NCBI GenBank assembly: GCA_026874595.1
Contig: CM049313.1
Coordinates: forward strand, 68,688,659-68,752,658
Direction: 5' to 3'
Length of the DNA stretch: 64,000 bases
Origin: Sipunculus nudus
Taxonomy: Eukaryota > Annelida > Sipuncula > Golfingiida > Sipunculidae
Position 1 is the stretch's first letter. Each line of letters starts with the position of its first letter. Below the pieces are notes generated by a model. The model ran no database searches. It saw only the letters and a program-made list of their open reading frames with translations, and was not told the DNA's origin. A program made the position numbers and the translations under genes. This document shows, in pieces, positions 21,481 to 33,229 of the stretch.

Positions 21481-22745
21481 GACCTAGGAATCCAAAATTC
21501 GGCATAATGTTAGATGTCCCCAAGATCTCCTACCAAGCCAAAAACTGGGTCTTTATGACTTCGTTCCTTTGAGAAATTAAGGAAAAACCTCAATTTTTTA
21601 TTAAAAACCTATTTTTACACTTCAGGACTGCCTAATATCAAAACCACTCATCTGTTTTTCCTCATATTTACCATAATTATTCCTCTATATAGTTCCTATG
21701 TACATGCCAGAAATTTTGTTTGTATTTTATAAATTTAAAAAGGAATGGGCCCAAACATAATGCATTGTGTAAAAAATCAGGAAAGATATTTGATCACTTA
21801 ACACAAAATATGTTTAAGCTATAAACTTTTTTTCCAGTAATATAACTTTAATTAATCAAAATTAAATTGTATACCCAAAATTAGATCAAAATCTTTTAAA
21901 TTTTTTAAAATATTAAAAAAAATAAAAAATTGGTACCTTAAATTTTGCCCAATTTTGACCATGGCACGTTTTTTTCCTGTAAGTACTGTGGATTTAAATT
22001 TCACAGCATGTTTTTTTTTAGCATTTTGTCTGTAAACACCAAAAATTTGAAACCAGTTGATCAAAAACTGTAGATTTTATTCAAGTTTTCAAGCACCATG
22101 TAACATATTATTTACATGAAGCTAGTGTCATGCAGTTTGCAAGTGCTCAGCTCCCCAGCTTCAGCTCTTAGTTCCTAAAATTTGGCATACAATTAGATGT
22201 CTCAAAAATCCCCTACCATGCCAAGAATTTGGTCACTAGGACTTAATACCTTCGAGATATTAATGAAAAACTTCATTTTTCCATTAAAAACCCATTGTTA
22301 CACTTCAAGACTGCCTAATATCAAAACCACTGATCTGACTTTAATCATATATAATATACATATTTTTCTATATATTCTCTATGCACATGCCAGGAATGAT
22401 GTCAGTATTGCTTAATTGTTTTAGGTTATGGGCCCAAACATAATGCACTTTGTAAAAAATTAAGAAATATATTTACTCCCTTAACAAGAGGATTGCTGAA
22501 GCTAGAGATTTTTTGTCAGGGATGTAACATTATTTAATCAAGATTCAATTGAATACCCAAATTAGTTCTGAATTTTTCAAATTTTATAAGTTATTAGTAT
22601 AAATATAAAATTAGTACCTTAAATTTTACCCAACTTTGACCATGGCATGTTTGTTTCCTGTGAGTACTGTTGATATAATTTTCATATCATGCACACATAA
22701 AGATTTCAGCTTTTCAGTTTGAAAAGCTGAAAGAAATTGGCCAAA
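21481..22745 (+). repeat. Two-copy diverged direct repeat
   Basis: About 21485-22090 and 22175-22760 are the same sequence, diverged. Shared landmarks in the same order are CTGCCTAATATCAAAACCAC, GGGCCCAAACATAATGCA, GACCATGGCA and TTTCCTGT. No frame is conserved, so it is non-coding. Confidence 0.7.
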
Positions 22746-22760
22746 AATTGTAGCTATTAT

Positions 22761-23900
22761 TAATGTTTTTATGAGACCATGTCAGACCTTGGCTCTCTGT
22801 AGCACCTCTTGAGTCACCTGTATGTTGACCTTGTTGAACTTTCAGCAAATTATGCATGCTTGAGGCGAGGCATAAACTGAGGTGTCCAGGCAGCTTATTA
22901 TATAATGGCCAGCCACAGTTGATCCAGGTGTCCAACCCAACTCATCTAGTAGTTTTAACCAACAACATAACAATAAACAAAAAATTAATAAATTTTTATT
23001 GGTTTTTAATAACAAATTAAAGAAAAATAGAAAAGGAATTTGTTAGTTGATAATAACAGGAAATTAACTTGCAGTTACCGATGATATAAGAATCTTGTAT
23101 CGATGGATAGAATGTCACATATTCCAAATATCACCATGCAGTCACCTATGGTATTTTTCAGTTCAATTTTAATGATAAAAAAGTAAATCATATTATTCAT
23201 TACTAATCATTAGGGATCATATGAAGGAAATAAATTATAGACAAAGATGCAGTTGATAATATTAATCTAGATTCCTACTGTGTCTAGTGTGTACATTGAT
23301 GTGAAATTAGTCCAAAATGAATATATTACATTTTTTTTTTTTTAATATAAATAAAAGCCGTAAAACCAGGTACTTATGATCATTATTTAAATGTGTGAAT
23401 TTTGTATATTCTGGATTCTCAACATCATTGTTTGGTGAAAACTGAATAAATACCAGACATGGTGCGAATACTTTGCAATTGTATTTAAACACGAATATGA
23501 ATATGTACTCCATTATGAAATTTCTTTCATAAGAATGGGAATTCAGGTAAAAATGAAAGTATATGAATACCAGTGCAAATATTTTCCAAATGTATTAATG
23601 AATGCATTCATGAATATATTCTTTAATATTATTTTAATAATCATTTCAGTTATATTTTATTTGAAAAAATCATACTATTCTCTTATTATTTTTAATAAAA
23701 ATTATTTAGGACAATATTTGTAATTTTTTTAATAAATAGTTAAACTCATATTATATGTTCTGCTTATAAGTTATATGGCCAAGTCAAAATCTGTGTGACA
23801 ATCCCACTCCATTTGTTAATGAAATAAATGAAATTAATCCTCTTTCCTGTCTCCAAAGGTACTATCAAAATCATACATAAGCTAAACCACAGCAACTCAT
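22761..23900. other. AT-rich intergenic stretch, no gene seen
   Basis: Scattered short open frames of low-complexity AT-rich composition only. Confidence 0.5.
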
Positions 23901-23904
23901 AATA

Positions 23905-24085
23905 CAGCTTATTTTTATTACCATATAAAACCAGCATGTGCCTCATTTCTAAATCATATTTTTTTATCATATATATCAGCTGAGCGCCGTGACCCATAGG
24001 TCCCTTGTTTATTGTTACCTCTGCATCAGTGTCAATTACTGCTTTCAACTCATGATTATAAACAGTTATGTCTACTTTAGTGGCT
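23905..24085 (-). pseudogene. Possible relic of a retroelement aspartic protease
   Basis: Inside a minus-strand open frame (23764-24186) the stretch VDITVYNHELKAVIDTDAEV resembles the retropepsin active-site region (usually D-T/S-G-A). Here the Gly is replaced (DTDA), and a weakly similar stretch follows. No gag or RT flanks it. It may be a fragment of a decayed LTR element or chance. Confidence 0.3.
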
Positions 24086-24618
24086 ACTGCACTTACACAC
24101 ACACACACCAGACACATATATAAACACATGAGGCGAACCCCCAGGCAGAAAGGCCATCCTATAGTATTGAACCAGTGGCGTAACAAATGGTATACACGCC
24201 TATTTGATACAGATGCACTATATATCTATACATCTGTATTAAATAAAAAAAAAGGCTCGTTAAAATTTTAAATGTAAAATAAAATAATTTCGTGCTTTGC
24301 AATTTTTTTTCAGCTGGAACCTCACCGTACTCCCTTTCGTACCCCCCCCCCCCCCCTTCCGGGATTATGAGCAAGGAGCTAGACTAGTCTGACAACATTC
24401 TGAGTAATAATAGGTATTCTTTATGTAACCTGAACATTTTCATGTATCCTTTTTATTGATTTATATATTCATGTACAGTGATTATATGTTGTATATGGAA
24501 GTACCATAAAATATTACTTTTTACAATCAATTGATACAGAGAGCTCTACATAAATTCCAAAACAGTTAGGAGAATGTTAACACTAAAACTGAGATAAGAA
24601 CCAGTCTATTAAATCAGT

Positions 24619-24657
24619 CACGTGACGGGGTTACCATGACGCTTATTGTCTGCTGTA
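24619..24657 (+). repeat. E-box/ATG module, copy 2
   Basis: CACGTGACGGGGTTACCATG followed by ACGCTTATTGTCTGCTGT. Again the frame begins MTLIVCCS (ATG 24636) and a GTAAGT-type donor lies downstream (about 24761). It lies 1.1 kb upstream of the first recognised exon of the polycystin-like gene, so it could be part of that gene's promoter. Confidence 0.4.
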
Positions 24658-25720
24658 GCGCTAGTGACCTGACATATCATTTACATCTGAATCATTCATA
24701 TTTCGATCACTTCGGACGGAATTTTTTCTCTTGGCAATTTTTAACTACACAAACTGTCGTAAGTGAAAGGTATTTATCATTATCCATTGTATTTTCCTGT
24801 AACTTCTATCAGATTTTCCGTCATACGGCATTATTTTGGAGCTCCGAGCTGCCAAAGGGAATTTCCAGTCTGTCAAACAGTGGTGGCCTCTCTGTCTCTG
24901 TCCGTCTGTCTGTCTCTCTCTCACTCTCTCGCTCTCTCTCTCATACTGAGACTGAAAGTAACATATGACTGAGTGCAAGTAATATGCCACATGATTATGC
25001 ATTTATCTTCAATAAAGAATATTGTCGGCATGCACGTGTGTCACTACACCGACCTATTCGGGTTTTAGTCAAATCAGTTTTGGTAAAGTACATTTTCCAC
25101 ATACACGTGTATGTCCGTCCAGCGGGGGTGTCATAGGGTATGATGGTCCTTTTAAGAACTAATTTTCCGCAAAAAACAAAGGCTCCATCATACAGATGAT
25201 TGAGCCTATAGGTGCATATTATACAGGGTTCAACATTTTTTGGAAGTATCATTGAGGGGTTCCCTCTTGATTTTAGTGTGTTGGGGCTAGGGATAGAATA
25301 ATAACTGCCGTTTTACAAGTTGTTATGCTCATTTAGGAAATGGGATATGATACAAAATGAGGCTTTCCCATGTTTCAATTGATCAATTTTTCTAATTAAA
25401 ACGTGTACCGAATATTTTTTTCTCACACGCAGGCATATATTCTGGTACCAAAAACATGTTTGCCCAACAACTAATTCCACCAGGTATTTTTGACATTTAT
25501 TTTGTCCTGGTTTTAATAATAATAATACTATATATACGAATCTATTAAGTATTGTTATAAAATAAACTCAGAAAGAGCTAAATTAGTAAAGTCATTCTGT
25601 TTCTTGCCAACAGGTCGAAAGAGCTCGGCACAAGTACTTGGGCAGCGCCATCTGTTGTTCCTTCTCCTGTTTGGTTGAAGACTAAACTGGCCACCCTGTT
25701 GCTTCCTGTTTGTACATAAC
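24658..25720. other. Region upstream of the polycystin-like gene
   Basis: Holds a TC-rich tract (about 24890-24945). No exon with a PKD1-type ectodomain, GPS or first membrane segment was recognised, although short exons could escape notice. Confidence 0.4.
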
Positions 25721-28700
25721 ATGGCAACATATGCCTCGGTCCATTTAAAGGACCATACCCGTGGAAGTGAATTCTGCATGGATAACCCTCAAGTAAGTCA
25801 CTCCTTCGTACACTGACGAAAATTATGTCATATTCTAATATTTAATTACTTTAATAATAGTAATAAATTTATCAGGGTGGGGTTACTCTATGACACCTTA
25901 CTGATATATTATGAAAGAACCTCCGGAATATAAATCAGGTCTATGGGGAAATCATTTTATCTAATATATGTATGTGTATAACAAATTGTTTTAATTAGCA
26001 TTTAATTATTTTTTTAAATTCCGTCACTCTTTGATACCTGTAAGGGTGATATGTGTGCTCAGGTAATTGATTGTAATTTACGTAATCAATTTTAATTTGT
26101 AGCTTCTTTTTTTGTCATTTATTTTCTCCGTGAAGTAACGAAGGTGTTTCAATACTTTTATAACTAATATAACCAGTGCTTTTACGTATTTTACAGGGTC
26201 TGAATCAGTCAGAATCGGCTCCGAACTATCTGTATCAACTTGACGTGTTCACAGCTGTGCCTCCAGGTAAATCCTGTCTTTTAAAACTCCCCCCCCCCCC
26301 CCTCCACACCCTCCACAAACAAAGAATAATACGTGTGAATGGTTATACAGGAAGGCCCGCTTATAGTTAGAAGAATCTATCTTTATAAATAATTAATTTT
26401 ATTCAGATATATATTTTTTTTCAGAAAATTAAGTAATAATAACGCTTTACTATAATTAAGAGTACTCGAGTGTGTTTCTAGCTATATTGACTGTCGTCAT
26501 ATCAACAATCATGCTTTTTTTTCCATCTCGTTTTTATTAATCTCATTGTTTAATCAGCGTAATTTCTCTCCCTTAGTTAATTTATATGTCTTTGTTCATT
26601 TTTTTTTTCATTAATCATTATATTTTCTTCCATTCGAAAGGGAAACGCTAGTCTTCCATATTACATGTGTTTATTCTCACAATATTTTATATTTTAATCA
26701 ATTATCCATCGATCCAAATGTCTCTCTATAATGATTCACCTGCACATACCAAAATATGGTTTCTATACACAGTTTATATTTGTTTCTATACACAGTTTAT
26801 ATTTGTTTCTATACACATTTTTATATTTGTTAAGACATCCAGGATTGCTTGTTATTTTACCTAGAGACTTACGCCTGTTTATTGTTCTATTATCACTCAA
26901 CTTATATTGTCTGTTTTCCTTATAGGATCTGGTACATACTCAGAAGTTCAAGTCAAATTGGAAGGCTCTCTCAGCAAGACTGACTGGTTAACTCTGACAC
27001 AAAGTCATCCCAACGAAGCAGAGAAGATAACCTTTCCTAATGGCTCAAAGAAGCAGTACATAATCGCATCAAAAGGTGAGTACTCGCTTTCAAATCACAC
27101 GTTTTATGTCAATTGGAAATATAAATATCCTTAATATTCTACTACATGCATTTGATTATATTTTTTTCAGTGTGCATGTCTATACGTGGGTACAGTACTG
27201 ATTTGTTTGCTTTTTAACCCAACTTGATATTAATTTGATCTTTACCAGTAATAGTTTTACATGTAGGCACTATATATCATAAAGTAACTTAAATTTAATC
27301 TATTTAAGTAAAATTTAGATATTTTAAAATGTACTTTTATATATGATTTATAGGTGTGATTGGCGTACCAGAGCAGGTGCATCTTAAGCTTCTGGCTTGC
27401 CCGAGGGATTCCAATAATTACGACTGGTATGTATCCTGCGGATTTAAACTCCTCTGCTTATATACTTCAGTGCATGCTCACAATGAGCAATGACACAACC
27501 TATAAATATCTACACACACACTCGAACGTACGCACCTTGATTTATATCTTGAAATGTGTATATAAAATATGGTACATATATCTAGGTAGGCATAAAATAT
27601 TGACCTTTGAGCTAAAGTTAAATAAATCGTGATGAACTGTTGATCAGGGACATGTACAACATGTTGGCATGTATTCAGTTCTTTCTTTTATACTTCTTTA
27701 ATAGCGATATACCATTATTTGTAAAAAAAACATTGTAAATTCATTATTGTTCACCCTATATGTTTTCTACAAAGTTGAAAGCTTTGTAAGTCTATAAATT
27801 TATCCCCGATGCTTTCTGTAAATTTATTTTGTAAATCTGTAATTTTGTCTCATGTTTTGCCCTTCAACAGGACTGTGGACCACTTGATAATCACCGAACT
27901 GTCAAGTCAAACTCAGTGGATGGTCCAAGTCAACCAAACCCTTTATGCTGACACATATGATGACAGCGTATACACATTTGAGGACGTGGTAACACAGAAC
28001 TCTGCTTCTAGGTATGTTTGCTATACTAAAATCTAAGAAAATTTAGGTTCTCTCAGTACCAAAATTTATCACCTCACTCACTCAAATGGTGTCATTTTGC
28101 AAAAGCCTGTGATCTCTTATGAGCAAACAGAAATATTGCAAGGATGCTGTATTCAGTTTTTGTTAATTGATGCGATTGCTTGTGCTGAAATCGAGCTTAA
28201 CGAAAAACCGCGTGAATGGATAGATCATTACCTTTAGCCTTGGGTTATATATTGGTTTTATTAGTTATAACATATTCTTTTAATCAACGTGTATTTCAAT
28301 AACATAATGAAGTATATATAATTTGATAAGTTCAACCAGGCGTTATTCACTGACTTTTTGAAAACAATAATGTGGTGGTTTGACAAATTTTGTGCAAAGG
28401 GACATTTATTTAGTTTTATGCCTTCGCCGAGTTCACAATCATGTCCTAGAAATGTTTACTTTTTACTTACCCTAAAATGATTTAATTAAAATTTGCCCTC
28501 CATTTCCGACCTATCAAATAATATTTTCTTCACTTTTGTTTAAATATCATCCTGTGTTCTTTGTAGTGTCTTCAAGGTCAATTTTGCAAGAGGCTTTATG
28601 CGGATTCATCTGTGGGCCCTGTGGAATAAAAATGAAACCAACTTGGATGTATTTACAACATTGGCTCTGCTTATCAACATCATACTCGGAATCCTGACTG

Positions 28701-31218
28701 TCAACGCGATAACAATACTACTTAAGGGTTATGAACAGTATGCTTCTCAGATATACATATCTTTGACCCAGACAAGATACCTGTCTATAGGGTACTGTGG
28801 AACTGTAATGGCAATATGGGGCATGGAATGGCTGTTACGATTCCTACAGCCCAAAGCCATTGTTAATTATATGGAGTTTAAGAACTGGCTGTCCTCGGTG
28901 GAATATCAGAAAAAATGTCCACTTCAGTCATTTAAATATTACACCGGCCGTTCTAATCATTTGAAAGATTGGCAAACAATTCAGCCGCATCGCTACCCTT
29001 CCTATAGCAAATTAGGAGATGCTAAACTTGGAAATGATGAAACTGTTGACAGAGAAGCAATAGATACAGGAAAATTAGGTTGTAGTGTGCGGAAAAAGTC
29101 TGTCCTCCGGGCTTACAATGCCTATTCCTGCAAGGACGCAAAGTCGAAAAACACACACCCGGGACAGAAAACAAATGGACTGGAGTTAGTGAAACCAGGA
29201 ATGTCCATTATCACGAAGACTTTGAATCCCCTGTTTGCTGCAGCTCAAAAGATATGCTCATCGGTGCTGGAGAAAGCCTTACGGCTCGTCCACTACAGTA
29301 AGGTGAGACATCATTTATCCCTCTCACGTTCCATACTTGCTTTAAACGTGAATTTAGTACCTTAAATTTGCTTGAATTTACCTAATTTTGAATATTATGT
29401 AAAGGAGACCTTGCAAGAAATAAAAAAAGACCTGAAAGTCCGATTTCACGTCCTCGATACGCTAGGAAACAGCCTTCAAAATTAAATTCATATTTTCTTT
29501 TGTGAACGAGGTTTCATAGAGGAACTGTCACATAATACAATAATTTAATTTTTTATACATAATACAATATTTTTATTTTTATACATATACGTATCGTATA
29601 ATCGATATGATGGTTTATACAGCTAGTCAAATGTTCCAAAATCCTGTATGTATTCAACTCTTTAGAAAAATAGAGATTAAAAAGAAAAGTCTTTATTCGC
29701 GGAATTAGTTGTCTCTGGGAAAATATAGTTATCGACCCTCCCTAAAACATTTGCTTAAACTCATTTTTTTCTGCATCTCATTTAAAACAGTATATGAAGA
29801 ATTTTTTATATGACAATGCATGTAAACTTGAATGTTTGTTCATGTTTGTTGTTGCAGCATATATCAACTTCGATTAAACCATCCAAATCAAGGACACATG
29901 CAGACTGGGCGTCTTTTAAACGTGGTAAGTAATTTTTTATTGTTATTGATTGGGATGCTGAAGGAATAAAAAACAAATATACATACACACATTGATTAAT
30001 GCTTTATGTTAAAATATATTTACTACAACCACTGAATTGACTTGCCCGTAAAAAATTTCTTTACAACAAAATAATAGACGTTGAATGCCCATTCAAATTC
30101 AGTTTTGAATTTTTATTTTTATGGATGGATATTAAGTTTCAGTCACATACAGATTCGCACATATAGCTTGCATTATCATAATATGTGAATCATGGTCAAT
30201 TGTTATTCCAGATATGGAAGAAATAAGGGCGATCGCCGTTGAATTGCAAGAAACAGTCAAAGAAGGCACAGACTTCCAAAAATACAGCAAGCTGGAGAAC
30301 AAAAATGCACATAACGATAACAGTGATGCAGCTTCACAACACTCTGACGATTCAAGGAAGAGTTTAATCACCAACAGGAGTGATGCCGGAACAGATGGTC
30401 ACGGCAGGATGGGTACCCAGTGGAGGGGACTTCCAGAATCTGCCGAGAAGTCACCCAATGAAATAACCATACCTGTTAAGAATGAGTGTGTAATATACAT
30501 TTGTAAAGGTGAAGCGAGTTCAAAGAATTCCGACAGAAGCGGTTACACTGTTGCAAATAAGAAAGCAGTTGACAACTGCCTCATAAACATCAACCTTATC
30601 AACGAAAGTCGGAGCTCCCATTGTGTAATAGATATAGAAGGTGATACTGGTGACATGATTATCGGTAAACCGGAAGCAGATAGTCACATTTCTATCACTG
30701 ATGGAAATCAGTCCGATGCTTGTCGCCTGAGCACTTCTCTTGCAAGCCAAGCTAAAGTGAGCCCCCGTATGGCTATGCTGCCTGATGTCCACCGCAGTTT
30801 CCCAAGTGTCCACAAGGACATGACCCCGGAAGTGTGCTTAAGTGCCAGTAGTGGCCGCGCTTTAGAGAAGAAACTTACTAATGATACATTTGCTCTGAAA
30901 TCTAACAAACCAGGAACGAGTGTGGAGACCATGATATTTTTCCTGGAAGGAAAGTGGTATCGCTACCTAACCAGTGAAGGGGTGAAAGACACGCGCATGG
31001 GGTCCAGATCTGTCTTGTTCCTCTTATTAATAGTTGCTTGCGCGCTTGCTGCTTTTTGTGTGGCAAAAGGTATAGCAGTTGACAGTACGGTTTACTACAA
31101 AGTTGTTATATACTGGGGTATTGCTGTAATGGCGCATCTTCTTCTTCTGGAACCCGTTAAATCACTGCTCTCTATTGGCTACACCACCTACATAGCCAAG
31201 AAGTTTGTCAGATGGTAA
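25721..31218 (+). CDS. Polycystin-1-like membrane protein: PLAT domain plus four membrane segments, no channel domain
   Basis: Eight exons join in frame to 772 codons including the stop: 25721-25792, 26197-26266, 26926-27075, 27354-27426, 27871-28011, 28567-29302, 29858-29924 and 30212-31218. All introns are GT-AG and all phases agree. Residues about 35-165 are a PLAT/LH2 domain (NYLYQLDVFTAV; WTVDHLIITELSSQTQWMV), the cytosolic lipid/protein-binding module of polycystin-1. The HLWALW motif and a membrane segment (about 198-221) follow, as in polycystin-1 after PLAT. A second segment (about 240-259), a 440-residue hydrophilic loop and a segment pair (about 703-722 and 731-750) follow, with LLLEPVKSLLS resembling the family's QP-L-K motif. 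It ends KKFVRW with tandem stops (TAATAA), just before the TRP-like channel part would begin. The start is uncertain: an in-frame TGA lies 15 codons before ATG 25721, but earlier exons may exist. The last GG/TAATAA could also be a weak donor (TG|GTAATA). Confidence 0.75.
26759..26828 (+). repeat. Three 23-24-bp tandem units in an intron of the polycystin-like gene
   Basis: GTTTCTATACACAGTTTATA-type unit repeated three times, the last slightly altered. The short open frames across it are repeat artefacts. Confidence 0.85.
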
Positions 31219-31249
31219 TAATATACCTGTGCTTTCAAGCTGAACTAGT

Positions 31250-31282
<33 letters not shown>

Positions 31283-31900
31283 TTATATCGGTCATTTTCA
31301 TTATATCTATGTCATATGTCACAATGTTCAATTTCATAACACATAATCAGCATTTTCACCATGTCATGTTTTAATTGTAATACTACCATATCCAGCTGCA
31401 GTTTACTTTATATATTTGTTGTTAAGGTCTGAAAACGGTGTCCTAGTTTTATTTCACCTGTATATTACATCGTGACTTGATACGCATATGATAAAATTCT
31501 CTCTGTTGATTGGCTATCATTGTAATATCAAAATTATCAGTAAACAAGTGCGGCTTAAAATCCCACATTTATAACATATTATATGAGATCCTAATAGGAC
31601 ATCAATAATAATGTATGTAGATTTAAGACAATGTCATTCTTTTCATGCATTTTTGTATAGCAGCTTTTAAACACATCATTACATTTACACTTATTTAAAA
31701 AAATATACCTTTTCAATACAAAAATAACAGTTTTCAATATATTTTTCTACATTCATCATATATGACAAAGTCCAGGGTCGCTCACTTGAATGACTCTGTG
31801 TACTGTGTACGCATAAATCATATTTTTCTCCATGCATACAAAGAACTGTATAAAGTGGGATTGTTGTTTTTAATAAACGTTGCATATAATGTCAGATCTC
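31219..31900 (+). other. Probable 3' untranslated region of the polycystin-like gene
   Basis: AT-rich sequence with a CA/TA tract (31250-31282) and a canonical AATAAA at 31872-31877, suggesting the transcript ends close to 31.9 kb. This supports the short protein. Confidence 0.45.
31872..31877 (+). terminator. Candidate polyadenylation signal
   Basis: AATAAA about 650 bases after the stop codon. One hexamer only. Confidence 0.4.
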
Positions 31901-32350
31901 TCTTCTTCCATTGCATGTATCGTATGTTGGTTACATAAACTAGAATACTTACATTCTACTGCCATTTGACCATATTTATTAATCAGATTTCCCATTAAAA
32001 GGCCTCGTTAAAGCTCAAGGGGATGAAAACCATTGATCAAACCGTGGGGAAGATTAAAATGACAGCATTTTGCTCAATAGAATATTTGTGTTATAAATAT
32101 GCAACGGTATGGGAGTGACAAGGAAATTAAACCGTTAGACCTAGAGAGTTCATGCTTAATATCCAGACCGGTCCTGTTCAAATATCGTTGGAAACCCGAA
32201 ATGAGGTAAGAGTAACCTATATTCTGCCAGCTAGCTATCTATGCCGCTGTACACTACTTTAAGTACCTTAAAAGTCTTCAAAGCGTATCAGGCTGGTGAC
32301 CAAAACTTTATTATCAGTAAGATCACTGAATCTGAAGATTGCTCTTCATT

Positions 32351-32355
<5 letters not shown>

Positions 32356-32422
<67 letters not shown>
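32356..32422. repeat. (TA)n microsatellite
   Basis: About 67 bases of uninterrupted TA. Confidence 0.95.
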
Positions 32423-32424
<2 letters not shown>

Positions 32425-32851
32425 CCTTCAAATTCCTCTAAAAAGGATTGACCCAACCATCTTTTTAAATGTGACCCTAAAAGATTTCACATTTCCCCAT
32501 GAAAAGTCCCATTTATTAGGAAAATTCCTTGCAAATCCATGCGATTCTTAAATAAATAGTCCATGGGTTGACCTGAATACATCGCGATACAAGGTCTTCG
32601 CGTCTTTGTGATCAGGTGTCTCTTCATCGATACGATATTTGATCATCCGATAAAGAGTGACGTTAAAATATTTTAATATAATCTCTCAGTACGAGGTAAT
32701 GCATCTAAGCTGGAATGTCTTTGGTTAGAAACAAGTTGAATAATATATCTGGTCAATCATTGGTCAATCGTTTAAAAATCAATTTAATTATGGTTTGGAA
32801 ATAAATTCCAGAGTAGGCTGCAATATCTACATTTATACTGTATGCATATAA

Positions 32852-32856
<5 letters not shown>

Positions 32857-32897
<41 letters not shown>

Positions 32898-33179
32898 TTC
32901 TAAATTCTCCGGGTGCTGGCATAAGACAGTCAATGAACATAAAAAGAAGAGAGACATCAACGCCAACATTTCAAACAATCATATTATTTGGATAACATGT
33001 ACAGATTGTTGCTAAATTTTCTGCTACCCCTGTAGCCTTCGTCAGAGCGAGTGACTTACTGCAAACAAAGCTGTTAGTGTGACCCTTCGCTAGGTCAACG
33101 GACAATCTGTACATGTTATCCAAATAATATGATTGTTTGAAATGTTGGCGTTGATGTCTCTCTTCTTTTTATGTTCATT

Positions 33180-33226
<47 letters not shown>
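32857..33226. repeat. Perfect 82-bp inverted repeat between two (TA)n tracts
   Basis: 32928-33009 and 33102-33183 are exact reverse complements over 82 bases, with a 92-base spacer. (TA)n tracts lie on the outer sides (about 32857-32894 and 33184-33226). The spacer holds CCTGTAGCCTTCGTCAGAGC. There is no open frame of note. It would form a long hairpin as DNA or RNA. Confidence 0.9.
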
Positions 33227-33228
<2 letters not shown>

Positions 33229-33229
33229 G

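Noticed and set aside
24745-25002. Serine/arginine-rich frames around 24.9 kb
   Set aside because: Produced by a TC/GA simple repeat.
25555-25779. Minus-strand 74-codon frame over the first polycystin-like exon
   Set aside because: Shadow of the plus-strand exon, which has the splice donor and PLAT context.
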